Shown here one piece after another: positions 53,775 through 64,000 of a DNA stretch of 64,000 bases (position 1 is its first letter; every line of letters starts with the position of its first letter). Source of the stretch: Vanessa cardui (Eukaryota > Arthropoda > Insecta > Lepidoptera > Nymphalidae); NCBI RefSeq assembly GCF_905220365.1, contig NC_061153.1:7088001-7152000 (forward strand). The letters are read 5' to 3'. A model generated the notes under the pieces. It saw nothing but the letters and a program-made list of their open reading frames with translations, ran no database searches and was not told the origin of the DNA. Made by a program: the position numbers and the translations under genes.

Positions 53775-55694
53775 AAAACATGAACTCCTCTCACTGATTA
53801 ACCTCCATAAACCTATCATTATTGCCGTCTCTGAAACATGGTTGATCCCTGGATCCCGATTCCGGGTCCCAGGCTTCTCCTGTTTGAGGGGTGACAGAAA
53901 TGATGGTTATGCAGGGAGTGCCATTTTTATACGGCACTCCCTCCCCTTTTCCCAAATTCCCTTATCCCTTCCCAACCAGCATATTAATGCTGTTGCTGTC
54001 CGAGCCCTGAACATCTCTTTTCTTTCCCTGTACATTCCTCATCCTAATCCAGCTTTAATTCCTGATATTTCTGCCATCATTTCCTGTCTTCCTAGTCCTA
54101 TCCTTGTAATGGGTGATTTCAACGCCCATCACACCTCCTGGGGTTCACATTTCTGTGACCCATTTGCTCTCTTGTTGATGGACATATTTGATGATGCAAA
54201 CCTTTGCATCCTCAATAATGGCTCACCAACTCGTAGAGTATACCCTAACCAAAACCCAAAATCCTCTGTAGACTTATCCTTATCCTCTCCAGTCCTCGCT
54301 TCTCAAATATCCTGGAATGTCCTCTCTTCCTCTTTTGGTAGTGACCACTTTCCTATTGTCCTTTCTTTAAATCACCGATCCATTCCCCATATAAATCCAA
54401 ACCCCTTATTAAAATATAAGTTAAAAAATGTTAACTGGTCTGCATATGCTGAGTCTGTTGATACCATGATCGACAACCTCTTTGTTTCACAAGACTATGG
54501 AGATGTAATTGTTTGCTATGATCTTTTCCTTAATGGCATTTTAACTGCAGCTGATCTTCATTTCCCTAAAAAGCGTATCTCAAAAACTCATTTGCTTTCC
54601 ACCCCTTGGTGGGATGAGGAATGCAAGCGATTATCTGAACAGAGGCTAGAGGCTGAAGTTTCATACACATTGTGTATGTCAACGGATAATTTTAGTAGGT
54701 ATCAGAGAATCGACGCAAAATTTAAACAGCTTATTTCTAAAAAGAAGAAAGTCAGTTGGATTCATTTTTGTGAATCCCTGAGTTCTCGTTCCTCTTCCTC
54801 TGCAGTTTGGTCCCAACTAAAAAAATTTCGCCGTTGCCTTAACTTTGTCAATCCTTCCTCAAATACTCCTTCTGAGTGGCTTAACAATTTCGCTGACAAG
54901 CTTGCCCCCCCCATTTGTCCCTTATGAGGACAGTTTTCTAAATTCTACGCCTGCATCTACTGTGGATGAAATGGATGCCCCCTTTTCTTTTTCTGAACTT
55001 AATTGTGCTTTAAATGGTTTATCTGATTCTAATCCTGGGGAAGATGGCGTTCCTTACTCTTTTATCTCTAAATTAAACGATAAAGCGAAAACTTGTTTTT
55101 TAAATATAATTAACTCGGTTTTTATCAAAGGAATCGTCCCGCAATCTTGGAAGTCACAAATTGTTGTCCCGATTCTTAAACCAGGTAAGAACCCTTCAGA
55201 TTGCAACTCATATAGACCGATAGCTTTATCGTCAACCCTGGCAAAGATCACTGAACATCTTTTGGAGAACCGCTTGGAATGGTTAATGGAAAGCAGAAAT
55301 ATACTTGCTCCCTCTCAATTTGGCTTTCGGAAGGGGTTGAGCACCATTGACAGTCTAAGCATACTTACAACAGACATTCGAATTGCCTTTGCTAAAGGAG
55401 AGTACCTTGTGGGAATCTTTCTTGATATATCTTCTGCATATGACAATGTCCTTCTTCCGTTACTCAGGCAGAAAATGCAACAGCTGAGTATTCCACCGAG
55501 GATTGTGCATCTCATATGTAATCTGTTAACTTGCAGATCCATAACGGTAAGACACCAACATCACTCTCTTCCCCCCAGACTTGTCTGGAAAGGTCTTCCT
55601 CAAGGCTCAGTACTCAGTCCTCTGCTTTATAGCATATACACCCATGACCTCGATTTGTCTGTTAACAATTTTTGCAACATACTCCAGTACGCTG
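53725..55694 (+). pseudogene. Family C ORF2, 5' part: endonuclease and RT up to the YADD motif
   Basis: ATG 53725 begins MALISFLQWNC then TAG (53758-53760), probably from CAG Gln, then SVRPKKHELLSL. Endonuclease: IAVSETWLIPGSRFRVPGF (Glu), AGSAIFIRH, LVMGDFNAHHTSWGS, SFGSDHFPIV. A run of eight C (54905-54912) shifts the frame. Seven would restore ADKLAPPFVPYEDSF. RT: NPGEDGVPYSFISKL, SYRPIALSSTLAKITEHLLENRLEW, FGFRKGLSTIDSLSILTTD, GIFLDISSAYDNVLL (motif A), GLPQGSVLSPLLYSIYTHDL. The frame then reaches ILQYA, where the SINE enters. Lesions: one stop, one frameshift, one insertion. Confidence 0.85.
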
Positions 55695-56000
55695 TAAAGT
55701 AAAGTAAAGTAACAGCCTGTACATTTCCCACTGCTGAGATAAGGCCTCCTCTTCCATTAAGGAGAGGGTTTGGAACATATTCCACCACGCTGTTCCAATG
55801 CGGGTTGGTGGAATGCACATGTGGCGGAATTTCAATGAAATTGGACACATGCAGGTTTCCTCACGATGTTTTCCTTCACCGCCGAGCACGAGATGAATTA
55901 TAAACACAAATTAAGCACATGAATCAGCGGTGCTTGCCTGGGTTTGAACCCGCAATCATCGGTTAAGATGCACGCGTTCTAACCACTGGGCCATCTCGAC
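55695..56000 (-). mobile_element. tRNA-derived SINE (Metulj-like) inside the RT motif C of family C
   Basis: Same SINE as at 8969-9265, minus strand, with a (CTTTA)n tail (plus AAAGT repeat at 55695-55712) and the same A-box region and B box. The host codons read ...CAG TAC GCT before it and GCT GAT GAC after it, so it split the YADD active site. CGCTG is shared by both flanks. The rest of the expected duplication has decayed or is imperfect. Confidence 0.9.
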
Positions 56001-56009
56001 TCGCACATC

Positions 56010-57734
56010 GCTGATGACACTGTTTTGTATTTTAGATCTAGCTCCATTGAAAATTTAACGTTTCGATTAAACTCTGCTTTGCATTACCTACACCAATGGC
56101 TCTCTGACCATGGCTTATCGCTGTCGTTGGCCAAAAGTCAAGCAGTGATATTTACTAAAAAGAGACATATACCTTCTATTAATTTGTTTTATGAGGGTCA
56201 ACGTATCAATTTTGTAGACAAAACAAAATTTCTTGGTATTATTCTCGATCAACGACTGAACGGAATTTCACAATCTGACCATTTAGCCAAGAAATGTGAA
56301 AAATCAATTAATGCCCTTAGAGCAGTATCTGGAGTTTGGTGGGGAGCTCACCCTTATACATTGAAGCTGATCTATAACGCAATAGTTCTTAGTCATTTGG
56401 ACTATGGACTGTTTGTTCTAGATCCCTTCAATAAATCTGCTTCAGAAAAATTAAACAAAATTCAGTACAAATGTTTGCGCATAATCTTGGGTGCGATGAA
56501 ATCCACCCCTACTAATGCTCTGCAGGTTGAGTGCGTTGACCCTCCTCTACATATAAGGAGGCAATATTTATGTGACCGCTTTGTCATCAAATTGTTACAG
56601 TTATCTTCCCATCCTCTATTGCCTCGATTAAACAAATTATCCCACCTTTACAACCCAGACAGTTCGAAATCCTCGTTCCTATTAAACAGTTTCCTCAAGT
56701 ACACCAACCTCCCCCATCCCCTTTCCACTTTTCCTTCTAATCCCCTTTTTTCCACCTCATTTAATGCTCTTTTATATAATCCTCTTATTATCACAAATCT
56801 CGGTCTTATAAAAGGTTCTTCTGATACTGCTATCCAATTTCAAAGAATCTTTCATCAAAATTGGCCAAATCACCTCGCTATATATACTGATGCCTCTAAA
56901 CTCTCACTAAACAGATGCGTTGGCGCAGCTTGTTGGATACCAAAATATAAAATAGCACTCCTTTTTAAATGCCCCCCAGAAACTTCTGTATTTTCAGGTG
57001 AAGCCATTGCTTTACTGGAAGCTATTAGGTATGCCCAATCGCACAACATACCTCAGTCTATTATTTTATCTGACTCTTTAAGCTGTCTGTTGGCCATTAA
57101 GGAAAATCCTTTTCGTAGCAAATTAAGACTTTCTATCGTTTTTAAGATCAGAGAGGCCCTGTTGTCCTGTCATCAACAGGGTCTACAAGTTTTGCTCGTC
57201 TGGATTCCAAGTCATTCCGGTATTATTGGAAACGAGATGGCTGACTCATATGCAAAGACTGCTATTCAATCTGGCTCATCTGAGCATTTTGTCAATTCCG
57301 CTAGAGACTTGCTCACTCTTGCGAAGGTTCAAATGGTTAAATCCTGGAGCTCTTTTTGGATTTCATCAAAATCGGTTAAGGGTAAGTATTACTCGGCGTT
57401 ACAACCTGAAATTCCGAGGCGTCCTTGGTTTTCGTTTCTCAGGCACGCTGATCGTTGGGTCATTTCCACTATCTGTCGATTACGCCTCGGCCATTCCTGT
57501 ACACCTATCCACCTAGCTAAGATAAGAGTTCGAGATCACTCGCTGTGTGAATGTGGCCTAGACGAAGGCTCCGCAACCCATATCCTGTTCCTTTATCCTA
57601 AACTTCTTCATCCCATTTATAATGTTCTCCCTCCTAAAGTCCCTCGCCCTATAAATGCTGAATGTTTGTGTTTAGTCCATTTTGTTCTTTTCTATGTAAA
57701 TATATTAAATGCAATAAAATTAAGTTGTAAATAG
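56010..57734 (+). pseudogene. Family C ORF2, 3' part: RT thumb, RNase H, C-terminal zinc motif
   Basis: Resumes ADDTVLYFRSSSIENLTFRLNSALHYLHQWLSDHGLSLSLAKSQAVIFTK in the same frame as before the SINE. RT C-terminal region: KFLGIILDQRLNG, SVWWGAHPYTLKLIYNAIVLSHLDYGLFV. RNase H, about 56870-57280: IYTDASKLSLNRCVGAACW (Asp), FSGEAIALLEAIRYAQ (Glu), ILSDSLSCLLAI (Asp), VWIPSHSGIIGNEMADSYAKTA (His, Asp). The C-terminal cluster CECGLDEGSATHILF is HCC-like, but copy 1 and other members read LCPK where this copy has LYPK, so one Cys is lost. Open to the stop at 57734. Confidence 0.85.
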
Positions 57735-58013
57735 TCCAATTGAGTGTGATATTTAAGTATATTATATAGTTTAGAGTAATAACCATTATTTTTACTGTAC
57801 CTTTTCATTAACCCTTAATGTTTGTGTTGTTCTAGGTTAAGGATTAACAAGGAAATGACTACGACTATGCTAATCTTCAAAATTTAATTGAGTTTGTTTC
57901 CTCAACTGTACCAATCAATCTCTTTCGTGTCTTCTCCATCCTACGTGACATTGGCGAAATAATCTGTGCCTTGTCGGCACAACTAAAAGCCATTAAACCA
58001 AGAATTGAATTGA
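57735..58013 (+). other. 3' UTR of family C LINE copy 2
   Basis: Matches the C copy 1 3' UTR at 27029-27325. Ends in an AATTG-type repeat before the target duplication. Confidence 0.75.
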
Positions 58014-58027
58014 ATTAGACTACTTGT

Positions 58028-58140
58028 CTAATATTTTTTCATTTCATTTTACTTAGGAGGACTCTAAAAAATATGTTGAATACGCAATTATTGTTATTAC
58101 TTTTTAGTGCATATTCATTTGTTTTATAATTTTTTTAAAC
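58028..58140. repeat. Inverted partial copy of repeat D
   Basis: CTAATATTTTTTCATTTCAT to TTCATTTGTTTTAT is the reverse complement of about 51912-52015. So family C copy 2 sits between two facing pieces of D. Confidence 0.75.
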
Positions 58141-58701
58141 ATAGAACTTTTTTTTAAAAGCTAAAAATACAAGTTAATGACTTCTTGCCAAAAACAATTT
58201 ATCACTTATCTTAACTTATCATTTTCTGAACTAAAATTTCAAAACAAAATAATAGGCTTCGTTTTTATAAGAATATTATTTGTTATGGCAAAAAATCACA
58301 ATATTTCTTAATAAAAATAAACCAAAATTAACTCCTAAAGCAAAACAAATTTTTAATAACAATTTCGCATAAACACAAACCTTGGCAGTAAATTAATAGT
58401 ATGTCTTTGATATGTAAGTTTGTTAATATTAAGTTCTATGTTTATTTATTATTTATTGATCAGCCTCCGCATGAACACAAATTTGTATTTTATTCTAAAT
58501 ACCCTAATTCTTTGGAAATTAAAACACAATTCTTCAAGTAATAATGAACCAGTACAATGAAAATAATCTAGTTTCGGTAAGGAATGGAAACAAATAACAA
58601 AGTATTAAAAACCTAAAATAAAATATCAATATAATTTTTTTATCATAAATCAATCAGTCTTAAAGTAGGAACTTCGTAAAAACAGTCAGTACACGCCTTT
58701 G
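58141..58701. other. A+T-rich non-coding stretch
   Basis: No gene seen. May include the 3' UTR of the minus-strand gene that ends at 58702. Confidence 0.5.
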
Positions 58702-61645
58702 TTACTCTTCGACATCTTCTCTATCTGAGTATTCTTCTTCTGGCAAAAAGTCTTGTCCTTCTTTCTCTGGTAAGTTCTGGTACCAATGATGTAGTTCAGA
58801 GGGTATGATTTTTTCTTTGCACATTTTTAGTAAATCCCTTTTTTTGGCTTTTGTGATAGCTAACTTTTTTTTATAGGCTTTTTTCAGAGTGTAAGTATTA
58901 TAGTCAAATTCACGGTGCATGGTGTCTTTGTTATGTTTGCGCTTTCGTAGATTAATGTTTTGACTACCTGCCTGACTATCAGCAACTGGACTTGATATGT
59001 TCACTTCTTAATATTCGGATGTGTAATCATAGCGATATTTAACGATATTGGGTGTTGCTTTCTCAAACCTAAAACATTTAACTTTCAGCCACTGCATTTT
59101 TTCCCCATCAGTAGAAACTAATCGATTTTGTAATAAATTTTCTTTTAAATCTTTTAAGTCCAAAATATCAGTATTTTCCATCACTATAGGTTCATATGGT
59201 TTCTTGGCGATACTTTGCTTTTTATTTCTGCTTGACCTCGCTAGTCTTATGACATTACAAAGATCTATCATTGACAGCACTGGCATATGTCGCATTTGAT
59301 GTTCAATCGCGCTGTGCATACTGTCCACTTCCATGTGAGTGTGTCCAGGCTCTAGATATTTGTGCTCTATAACTTCGAGGTGTGTTGTCTGCACCAAATA
59401 AAGAAGCAAGCATAACAGATATTGGTTGCGGTTTTGCCCCCCGCAGGTATCAGAAAATATTGATATCTCTGTTACTTTTAATGGCAAACGTTTTATCCAT
59501 AGATATAAAGCTGTTCCTACCTCAGCACTTCCTTTTTTTCCATCTATTTCCGACCATATATAACAAAAGCCATCATTTGGAGAACGAGCTTCGTAAATAG
59601 TAGCATTGTAAACGTTCAGCTTCCGAAGGTAATACAAAAGAGAGACATTACTTGATGGCATATGAAGAACCTTTTGTAAATCTAACGTAATAGAATTAAA
59701 GTTTTCATCTGAATTAGCCCGAATTTTGTCCTCCTCTTTAGCTTTTCTACTTTGTTCTTTTAACAGCATATGTTCTTCATACTTTTGTTCCAATAAAGGA
59801 AGATCTGCCGACTTTTCTTTTTTAGCGGTGTTATATTTATGGCACGTCAAACATGTGTCCTTTTTTGGCTTGTGAAAATCCATGTTGTACTGTGTGCAAA
59901 AAATATTCCGGTATACATTTATAGAGACAGGAGTTTTGGATGCAACTGAACATTTTTCTTTATATAATTCGTACATTTTTGAAATAGAGAGATTGCTGTC
60001 TGAATATTTTTTGGATGAAGATTTTCGACAATAGTGAGACTCCATTGTCGGAAATGATTCAATATGAGCCTTGACAAAGTCAATATCTTCTTGTTTTGTT
60101 TTGTTATGAGCTGGATGCTTCCCACGTCCATCTATCCCTGCAAAACTACCAGAACTACCAACTTCAGAAAATGCTTTATTGATCGGCCCGTTTGATATAC
60201 AGAGTGGCCTTAAAAAACTTTTCGCAAACTTTGATTTTCCGTTCATCTACGGTAAAAAAATAGGAACGAGATACAGTTCTTTTCTTTACAGCTGATACTA
60301 AACGTCTTTGAGGTGTGTTGACTGTTATATTCATTAATAAAAAATCTTTTTGACGGTTATAATCTGATAAACCCCAATAATTTTTGCAAATTTGGGAACG
60401 CTCTTCTGCTGTCAAATTGAGAAAGCAATTCAATTTACATTTACAATCGCACGGTTTAGGAGCTTTAGGTGGCTGCACCTTTTTTTATAGTTTTTATATG
60501 GTAAACATTGAGATCGATATGATTTTTGCAAGTTTCTATCATATTTTTCTGCGTTTTTCATATGCCACCTAGATATTTTATTTTTTCTTGGCACGTTCAT
60601 TTCAGGATCGCTGCTATCATTTTCATCGTCGTCATTTTTTGGCACATCTTCAGGGTTTTCCCACAATGGATCGGCAACAGAATCGTCCTAGAAAAATTCT
60701 AAAATTATTTAATATTTCCTGACCTTTAAATTAAATGGATGGTAAATACCTAAGTAATATACACCGTTACTTTTTATCGTTTTAAATCCGAAGATCTCGC
60801 AAAAGGTATCATGAGTAAATCACCTTTAGCATGTTCAATCAACAAAATAAGTGAAAAAAATCTGTTGGGAGGCCTTTGGGATTAAAACGATAAAGAGTAA
60901 CTGTGTATACTCAAATACATACGGATAAATATAAATCATCTTCTAGATTTACATGATCTATGACCGGCATTGATGATTGTTCAGTTTCTGTTCCATCTAT
61001 CGAAATCATTGGCGGAAGATTTTTACTAGTGTCGTTTGTAGTCTGAAATGTAAAATTATGCTTGAAAAGACTCTTGATAACGATAAAATTAGAATTTATT
61101 GCAAAAACCACTTACATCTAATGATTCGATAATAGGAGGATTACATTGTTCAACGAGGATTTTATACACTTTTTTATCCCAATCTCAGCTGTTTCTAGTC
61201 TCTTAAGAATCGCATCATGAGTATCACTTAAAATTTTCACTTAGTTTTGGAGTGACAAAATTTCCTTTTTAACATCCTCAAACATCTGGATTTCAAATCC
61301 AGAAAAAGCCTCCTTAAGCTCAGATTTAATTATATTTCGAATTTCATCTCTTGATATTTGTAGCGCAGTGAGATTTACCTTATGTATATTTTTTTCTTGG
61401 AACAGATCAGTTTTTTGCTTGGACCGCTTTGTGACATTGCTAATTGGAGTATTAGATTTGTTGTCCCGATAATTATTTGAGGTACACGATGAACACCGCC
61501 AGGAGAGTCTAAGATCATTGTCCGGTTGTAGTTCTTGATCTTTTAGCTGTAGCATACAAGCTACATGGAATTCCCTATTGCAAGATGTACATACAATAGG
61601 ATCTTCAGCATTATTTATTGATTTGCTACAGCAGGCGAACTCCAT
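58702..61645 (-). pseudogene. Decayed multi-exon gene: PHD-type zinc finger plus DUF7869-like region
   Basis: Proposed exons: 61645-61116, 61042-60923, 60687-58702. Donor GATGTAAGT at 61115, acceptor TTTCAG before 61042, donor TCCGTATGT at 60922, acceptor TTTCTAG before 60687. Both introns are phase 0 and the reading continues across. Exon 1: MEFACCSKSINNAEDPIVCTSCNREFHVACML...WRCSSC (PHD-like), then a coiled coil. Exon 3: acidic and basic segments, PKPCDCKCKLNCF, then SGSFAGIDGRGKHPAHNK, YNMDFHKPKKDTCLTCHKYN and ITLDLQKVLHMPSSNVSLLYYLRKLNVYN. Then EISIFSDTCGGQNRN, EHKYLEPGHTHMEVDSMHS and the C-terminal LLKMCKEKIIPSELHHWYQNLP. The Asp-rich blocks suggest an RNase-H-like transposase core. Lesions: a TAA at 61241 and a frameshift in exon 1; frameshifts near 60450 and 60210 and a TAA at 59008 in exon 3. 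Confidence 0.6.
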
Positions 61646-62640
61646 ATTATTACTTGGTAACAAAAAAAAAAGTAACGATGCGCACAAGTGAGATTCGAAC
61701 CTGTGTCAACTGCGTATGCGTTGCGTTCGAAACCTCTGTTCCAACAACTCTTTAATTTAGTCGGACAAAAATAGTTAACAGTTTGGACGTTGTTTAAGTG
61801 TGGTCAATGACCTATCGGTTGCAATATGGTTTTTCAATATGAAGCTCATTCACGTCTTGACGCACGAAGAAGATCACTATGCACTTGTCTAAAGTTAAAC
61901 ATATGTAAATCACTTTTATATTTGCAAAGTTATTGTTGAAAACTATTATATTTTGGCACTGAAATTTTTATAAGTTTACTTATTCTTTTAAACGAAGATA
62001 TGCTACGTATTTAGATCTTAATTTTCGAGAGAACTGTTAGCAAAATCACTGATTTTTACAATAATATTAAAGCACCAATAGTTAATACGTCTTGTACAAA
62101 CAGCGCAACTGATACTGATAGAACTGATAGATATATGCATTTTAATATAATTTACAATATTTAATTGTTACGACGATATTACAGTGCGATGTTAGAATGG
62201 CGACTCCGCGACAGAACATATAATAATGTATTAATTGACAACGTGCCATTATGGACAGTGATTTTTGCTTACATTAATAAAAGATAATAGTAGACACCCT
62301 TGGGCCATGTAAAATACCCAGGTCTATAGTAAAATTATAAAAATATCTCCCTCGCCCGTCGCTTGGCGATCCTGCCGTTTCTTGTCTCGGTTGAATCTAT
62401 TTTAGATATATAATCAAAGATAATATAACGAAAAAGATTAAGAGAGTAGAAGTCAACAACCAAGACAGCAAATCTTTAAAAATATGAATACATAAAACGG
62501 TGACGACACACTACGAACACACAACGCCGCCCAACACTATGTTTATATATAAAAAGTAATGAGTATATAATTTTAAAATGTAATAAATATTTTAAAAACT
62601 ATTGAAGAGAACAATAGCGACACGATAAGGATTATAAATA
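61646..62640. other. Upstream non-coding stretch
   Basis: A+T-rich, no gene. On the minus strand 61680-61700 has GGTTCGAATCTC, a Pol III B-box match without a full tRNA fold. It may be a SINE scrap. Confidence 0.4.
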
Positions 62641-63376
62641 CCAAACAAACAATCAATAGACGATGCCAGTCCACACAATATAGGCAAAAAACTGCCCACT
62701 CAAGTTACCGAGATTGAAGATAAGAATTACAAGTTTTGAATAAAATATGTATTTGATATTTTTGTAATTTTAAAAAAATAAGGTCAACTTACTATATGTA
62801 GAATTTGTTAACAGAATATATAATTGTAATTTTAAAATGTAATATATAGTATATATTTTTATTTCTCTAAATATTTTAATAAATTGTATCTAAAATAAAA
62901 ATTTTGTTTGACGATAGTGTTGCGACAAGCGTCGTAAATTCACAAAACTAATGTGAGTAAAAAAACAGCCCGCTTCAAGTTCGAGATAAGAGATAACAAT
63001 TCTCGTAAGTCTGTTTGTTTTTATGTTTGTAAATTAAACGTATTTAGTTTTTAAAATGAAATTAAAGTTAATTTAAGTTAATATATAAACAACACACAGA
63101 GTCGCTCAACACAGTTTTTTCGGTCGAACAGTCCCTTAATCAATAAATTAAAATTATTTATAAATTTGATACAATATATTTGTAGTTTGTACATATTAAG
63201 TATATTTATAACTTTAAATTGTAATAAAATTAAATTAAAAATGACAATTACGATTAGCATAGTCGTAGAAAAAACCAAGCGAGCGAGCGAATAATAGGCG
63301 ACGCCGGTAAACACAATAAAACAATAGCGAGCAAAAAACAGCCCACTTTGAGTCCGAGATTGAAGATAACGATTCT
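62641..63376. repeat. Degenerate repeat, three spaced copies
   Basis: A block of about 45 bp (CAAAAAACAGCCCACTT ... GAGATTGAAGATAACGATTC) recurs at 62685-62730, 62959-63002 and 63331-63376. The first and third are preceded by related GACGMYRGTMMACACAATA sequence. Units are about 275-370 bp apart and A+T-rich between. No coding. Confidence 0.6.
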
Positions 63377-63405
63377 AGTTCCATGTTTTATGCTTATAAT
63401 TTTTA

Positions 63406-63705
63406 ATAAAAAATTTTAACAAAAAGAAAAACCGACTTCAAGCAAAACACTTTTTTAAAACTGATAGATATAGTATAGGGTTGGCTGACACCGGCTCCAA
63501 ATATAGCAATAACTATAACTACATTATATAATCGTAAATCGACTTTTAAGTAGTCTAATATTTTTCATTTCATTTTACCTAGGAGGACTCTCAAAAATAT
63601 GTAAAATATGCAATTATTTTTATTACTTTTTAGTGCATTAAAAATACATTTGTTTTAAAATAGTGTTTTGTTTAAAGTCGGTTTTTCTTTTTGTTAAAAT
63701 TTTAT
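63406..63705. mobile_element. MITE-like unit with about 50-bp terminal inverted repeats
   Basis: AAAATTTTAACAAAAAGAAA...CCGACTTCAAGCAAAACACT at about 63411-63455 faces its near-exact complement at about 63658-63703, with about 200 bp between. One end coincides with part of repeat D, so D may be built around this unit. Confidence 0.6.
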
Positions 63706-64000
63706 TTATTTTTTGATTTTAAGTGAAGCTGATGTAGACTAACATTTTTTTCTTAATATGGATAGATTAAGCGTGCCGTTTATATGAATCAAAAACTACT
63801 TCGGGGACAATTTCAAAAGAAAAATTTCGAATAAAGCAAAAATAGACTTTCGAAAATGCGGCTTTAATACGTCATGCGGCATGAACTACAAGGTACCACC
63901 CTCGAAAGAGCTGTAATCGACCTCAGTAAAAAAACTTTGTAAAAGAGCTATTCGTATGCTATGTCGTACATAATATGACATCACATCATATACACAAAAT
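63487..64000. repeat. Repeat D, uninterrupted inverted copy
   Basis: Reverse complement of D segments 51907-52085, 48505-48586 and 43227-43535, in that order and without the LINEs between them. Runs off the window end. No open frame. Confidence 0.8.

Larger units (their letters stand above)
52149..58013 (+). mobile_element. Family C I-type LINE, copy 2, full length
   Basis: Flanked by an exact 14-bp target duplication, ATTAGACTACTTGT, at 52135-52148 and 58014-58027. It ends AAGAATTGAATTGA. It has a gag-like ORF1, an overlapping ORF2 with endonuclease, RT and RNase H, and one SINE inside. Apart from the SINE it carries only a few point lesions. It is the reference for the four fragments of copy 1 at 6268-27325. 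Confidence 0.9.

Noticed and set aside
61680..61750. Possible tRNA gene on the minus strand (GGTTCGAATCTC)
   Set aside because: Only the B-box/T-loop part is convincing. I could not draw acceptor, D and anticodon stems, so it is at most a tRNA-derived scrap.
62641..63376. Spaced direct repeats considered as a CRISPR-like array
   Set aside because: Only three degenerate copies, spacing of hundreds of bp, and a eukaryotic context.

Overview
This is eukaryotic, A+T-rich DNA made almost entirely of transposable elements. I found no convincing single-copy host gene, no rRNA or tRNA gene and no bacterial-style operon. A moth or butterfly (Lepidoptera) is the best guess. Reasons: three copies of a tRNA-derived SINE resembling the lepidopteran Metulj family, short Helitrons with 5'-TC/CTAG-3' ends, a LINE tail of the Zenon/CR1 type, and repeats carrying the AAAAACCGACTTCAA motif common in moth genomes. 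These family names come from memory and were not checked against a database. The density of nested elements fits a gene-poor heterochromatic segment, for example a W chromosome, but that is inference.

Layout. For reading I name the families with letters. 1-1257: 3' part of a LINE (family F, +). 1258-5880: a CR1/Jockey-like LINE with ORF1 and a twice-frameshifted ORF2 (family A/B, +). 5880-6082: a perfect 83-bp inverted repeat beside a LINE 3' UTR. 6268-27325: one old I-type LINE (family C, copy 1) split into four ordered fragments by later insertions. These are LINE G (6324-7690), DNA transposon Q (7859-13320, terminal inverted repeats, decayed transposase gene with an intron), and I-type LINE E (13608-24989, 14-bp target duplication). 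E contains LINE J, and J contains LINE K and a foldback MITE. 27380-31400: a LINE tail, a pogo-type transposase pseudogene, a SINE, an LTR-like tract with a minisatellite, and a Ty3/gypsy integrase remnant. 31500-33120: a CpG-rich block with a DUF4817-like exon, then a Harbinger-type transposase exon and a possible BESS-motif fragment. 33128-41850: LINE M (decayed) and LINE L, which has two uninterrupted ORFs. 41904-43226: two Helitrons and other repeats. 43227-52085: a repeat D split by a full-length LINE B (both ORFs open) and by a second F copy. 52149-58013: a full-length C copy 2 with a 14-bp target duplication, interrupted by a SINE inside its reverse transcriptase. 58702-61645: a decayed multi-exon gene joining a PHD-type zinc finger to a DUF7869-like transposase region. 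61750-64000: degenerate repeats, a MITE and an uninterrupted inverted copy of D.

The LINE proteins share a plan: ORF1 encodes an RNA-binding or gag-like protein. ORF2 encodes an APE-type endonuclease, a reverse transcriptase and, in C and E, RNase H. Together they copy element RNA into chromosomal nicks. Only L and B look close to intact. B has YTDD instead of YADD at the polymerase active site. All other elements carry visible frameshifts, stops, truncations or insertions. The SINEs, MITEs and short Helitrons encode nothing and would depend on enzymes from other elements.
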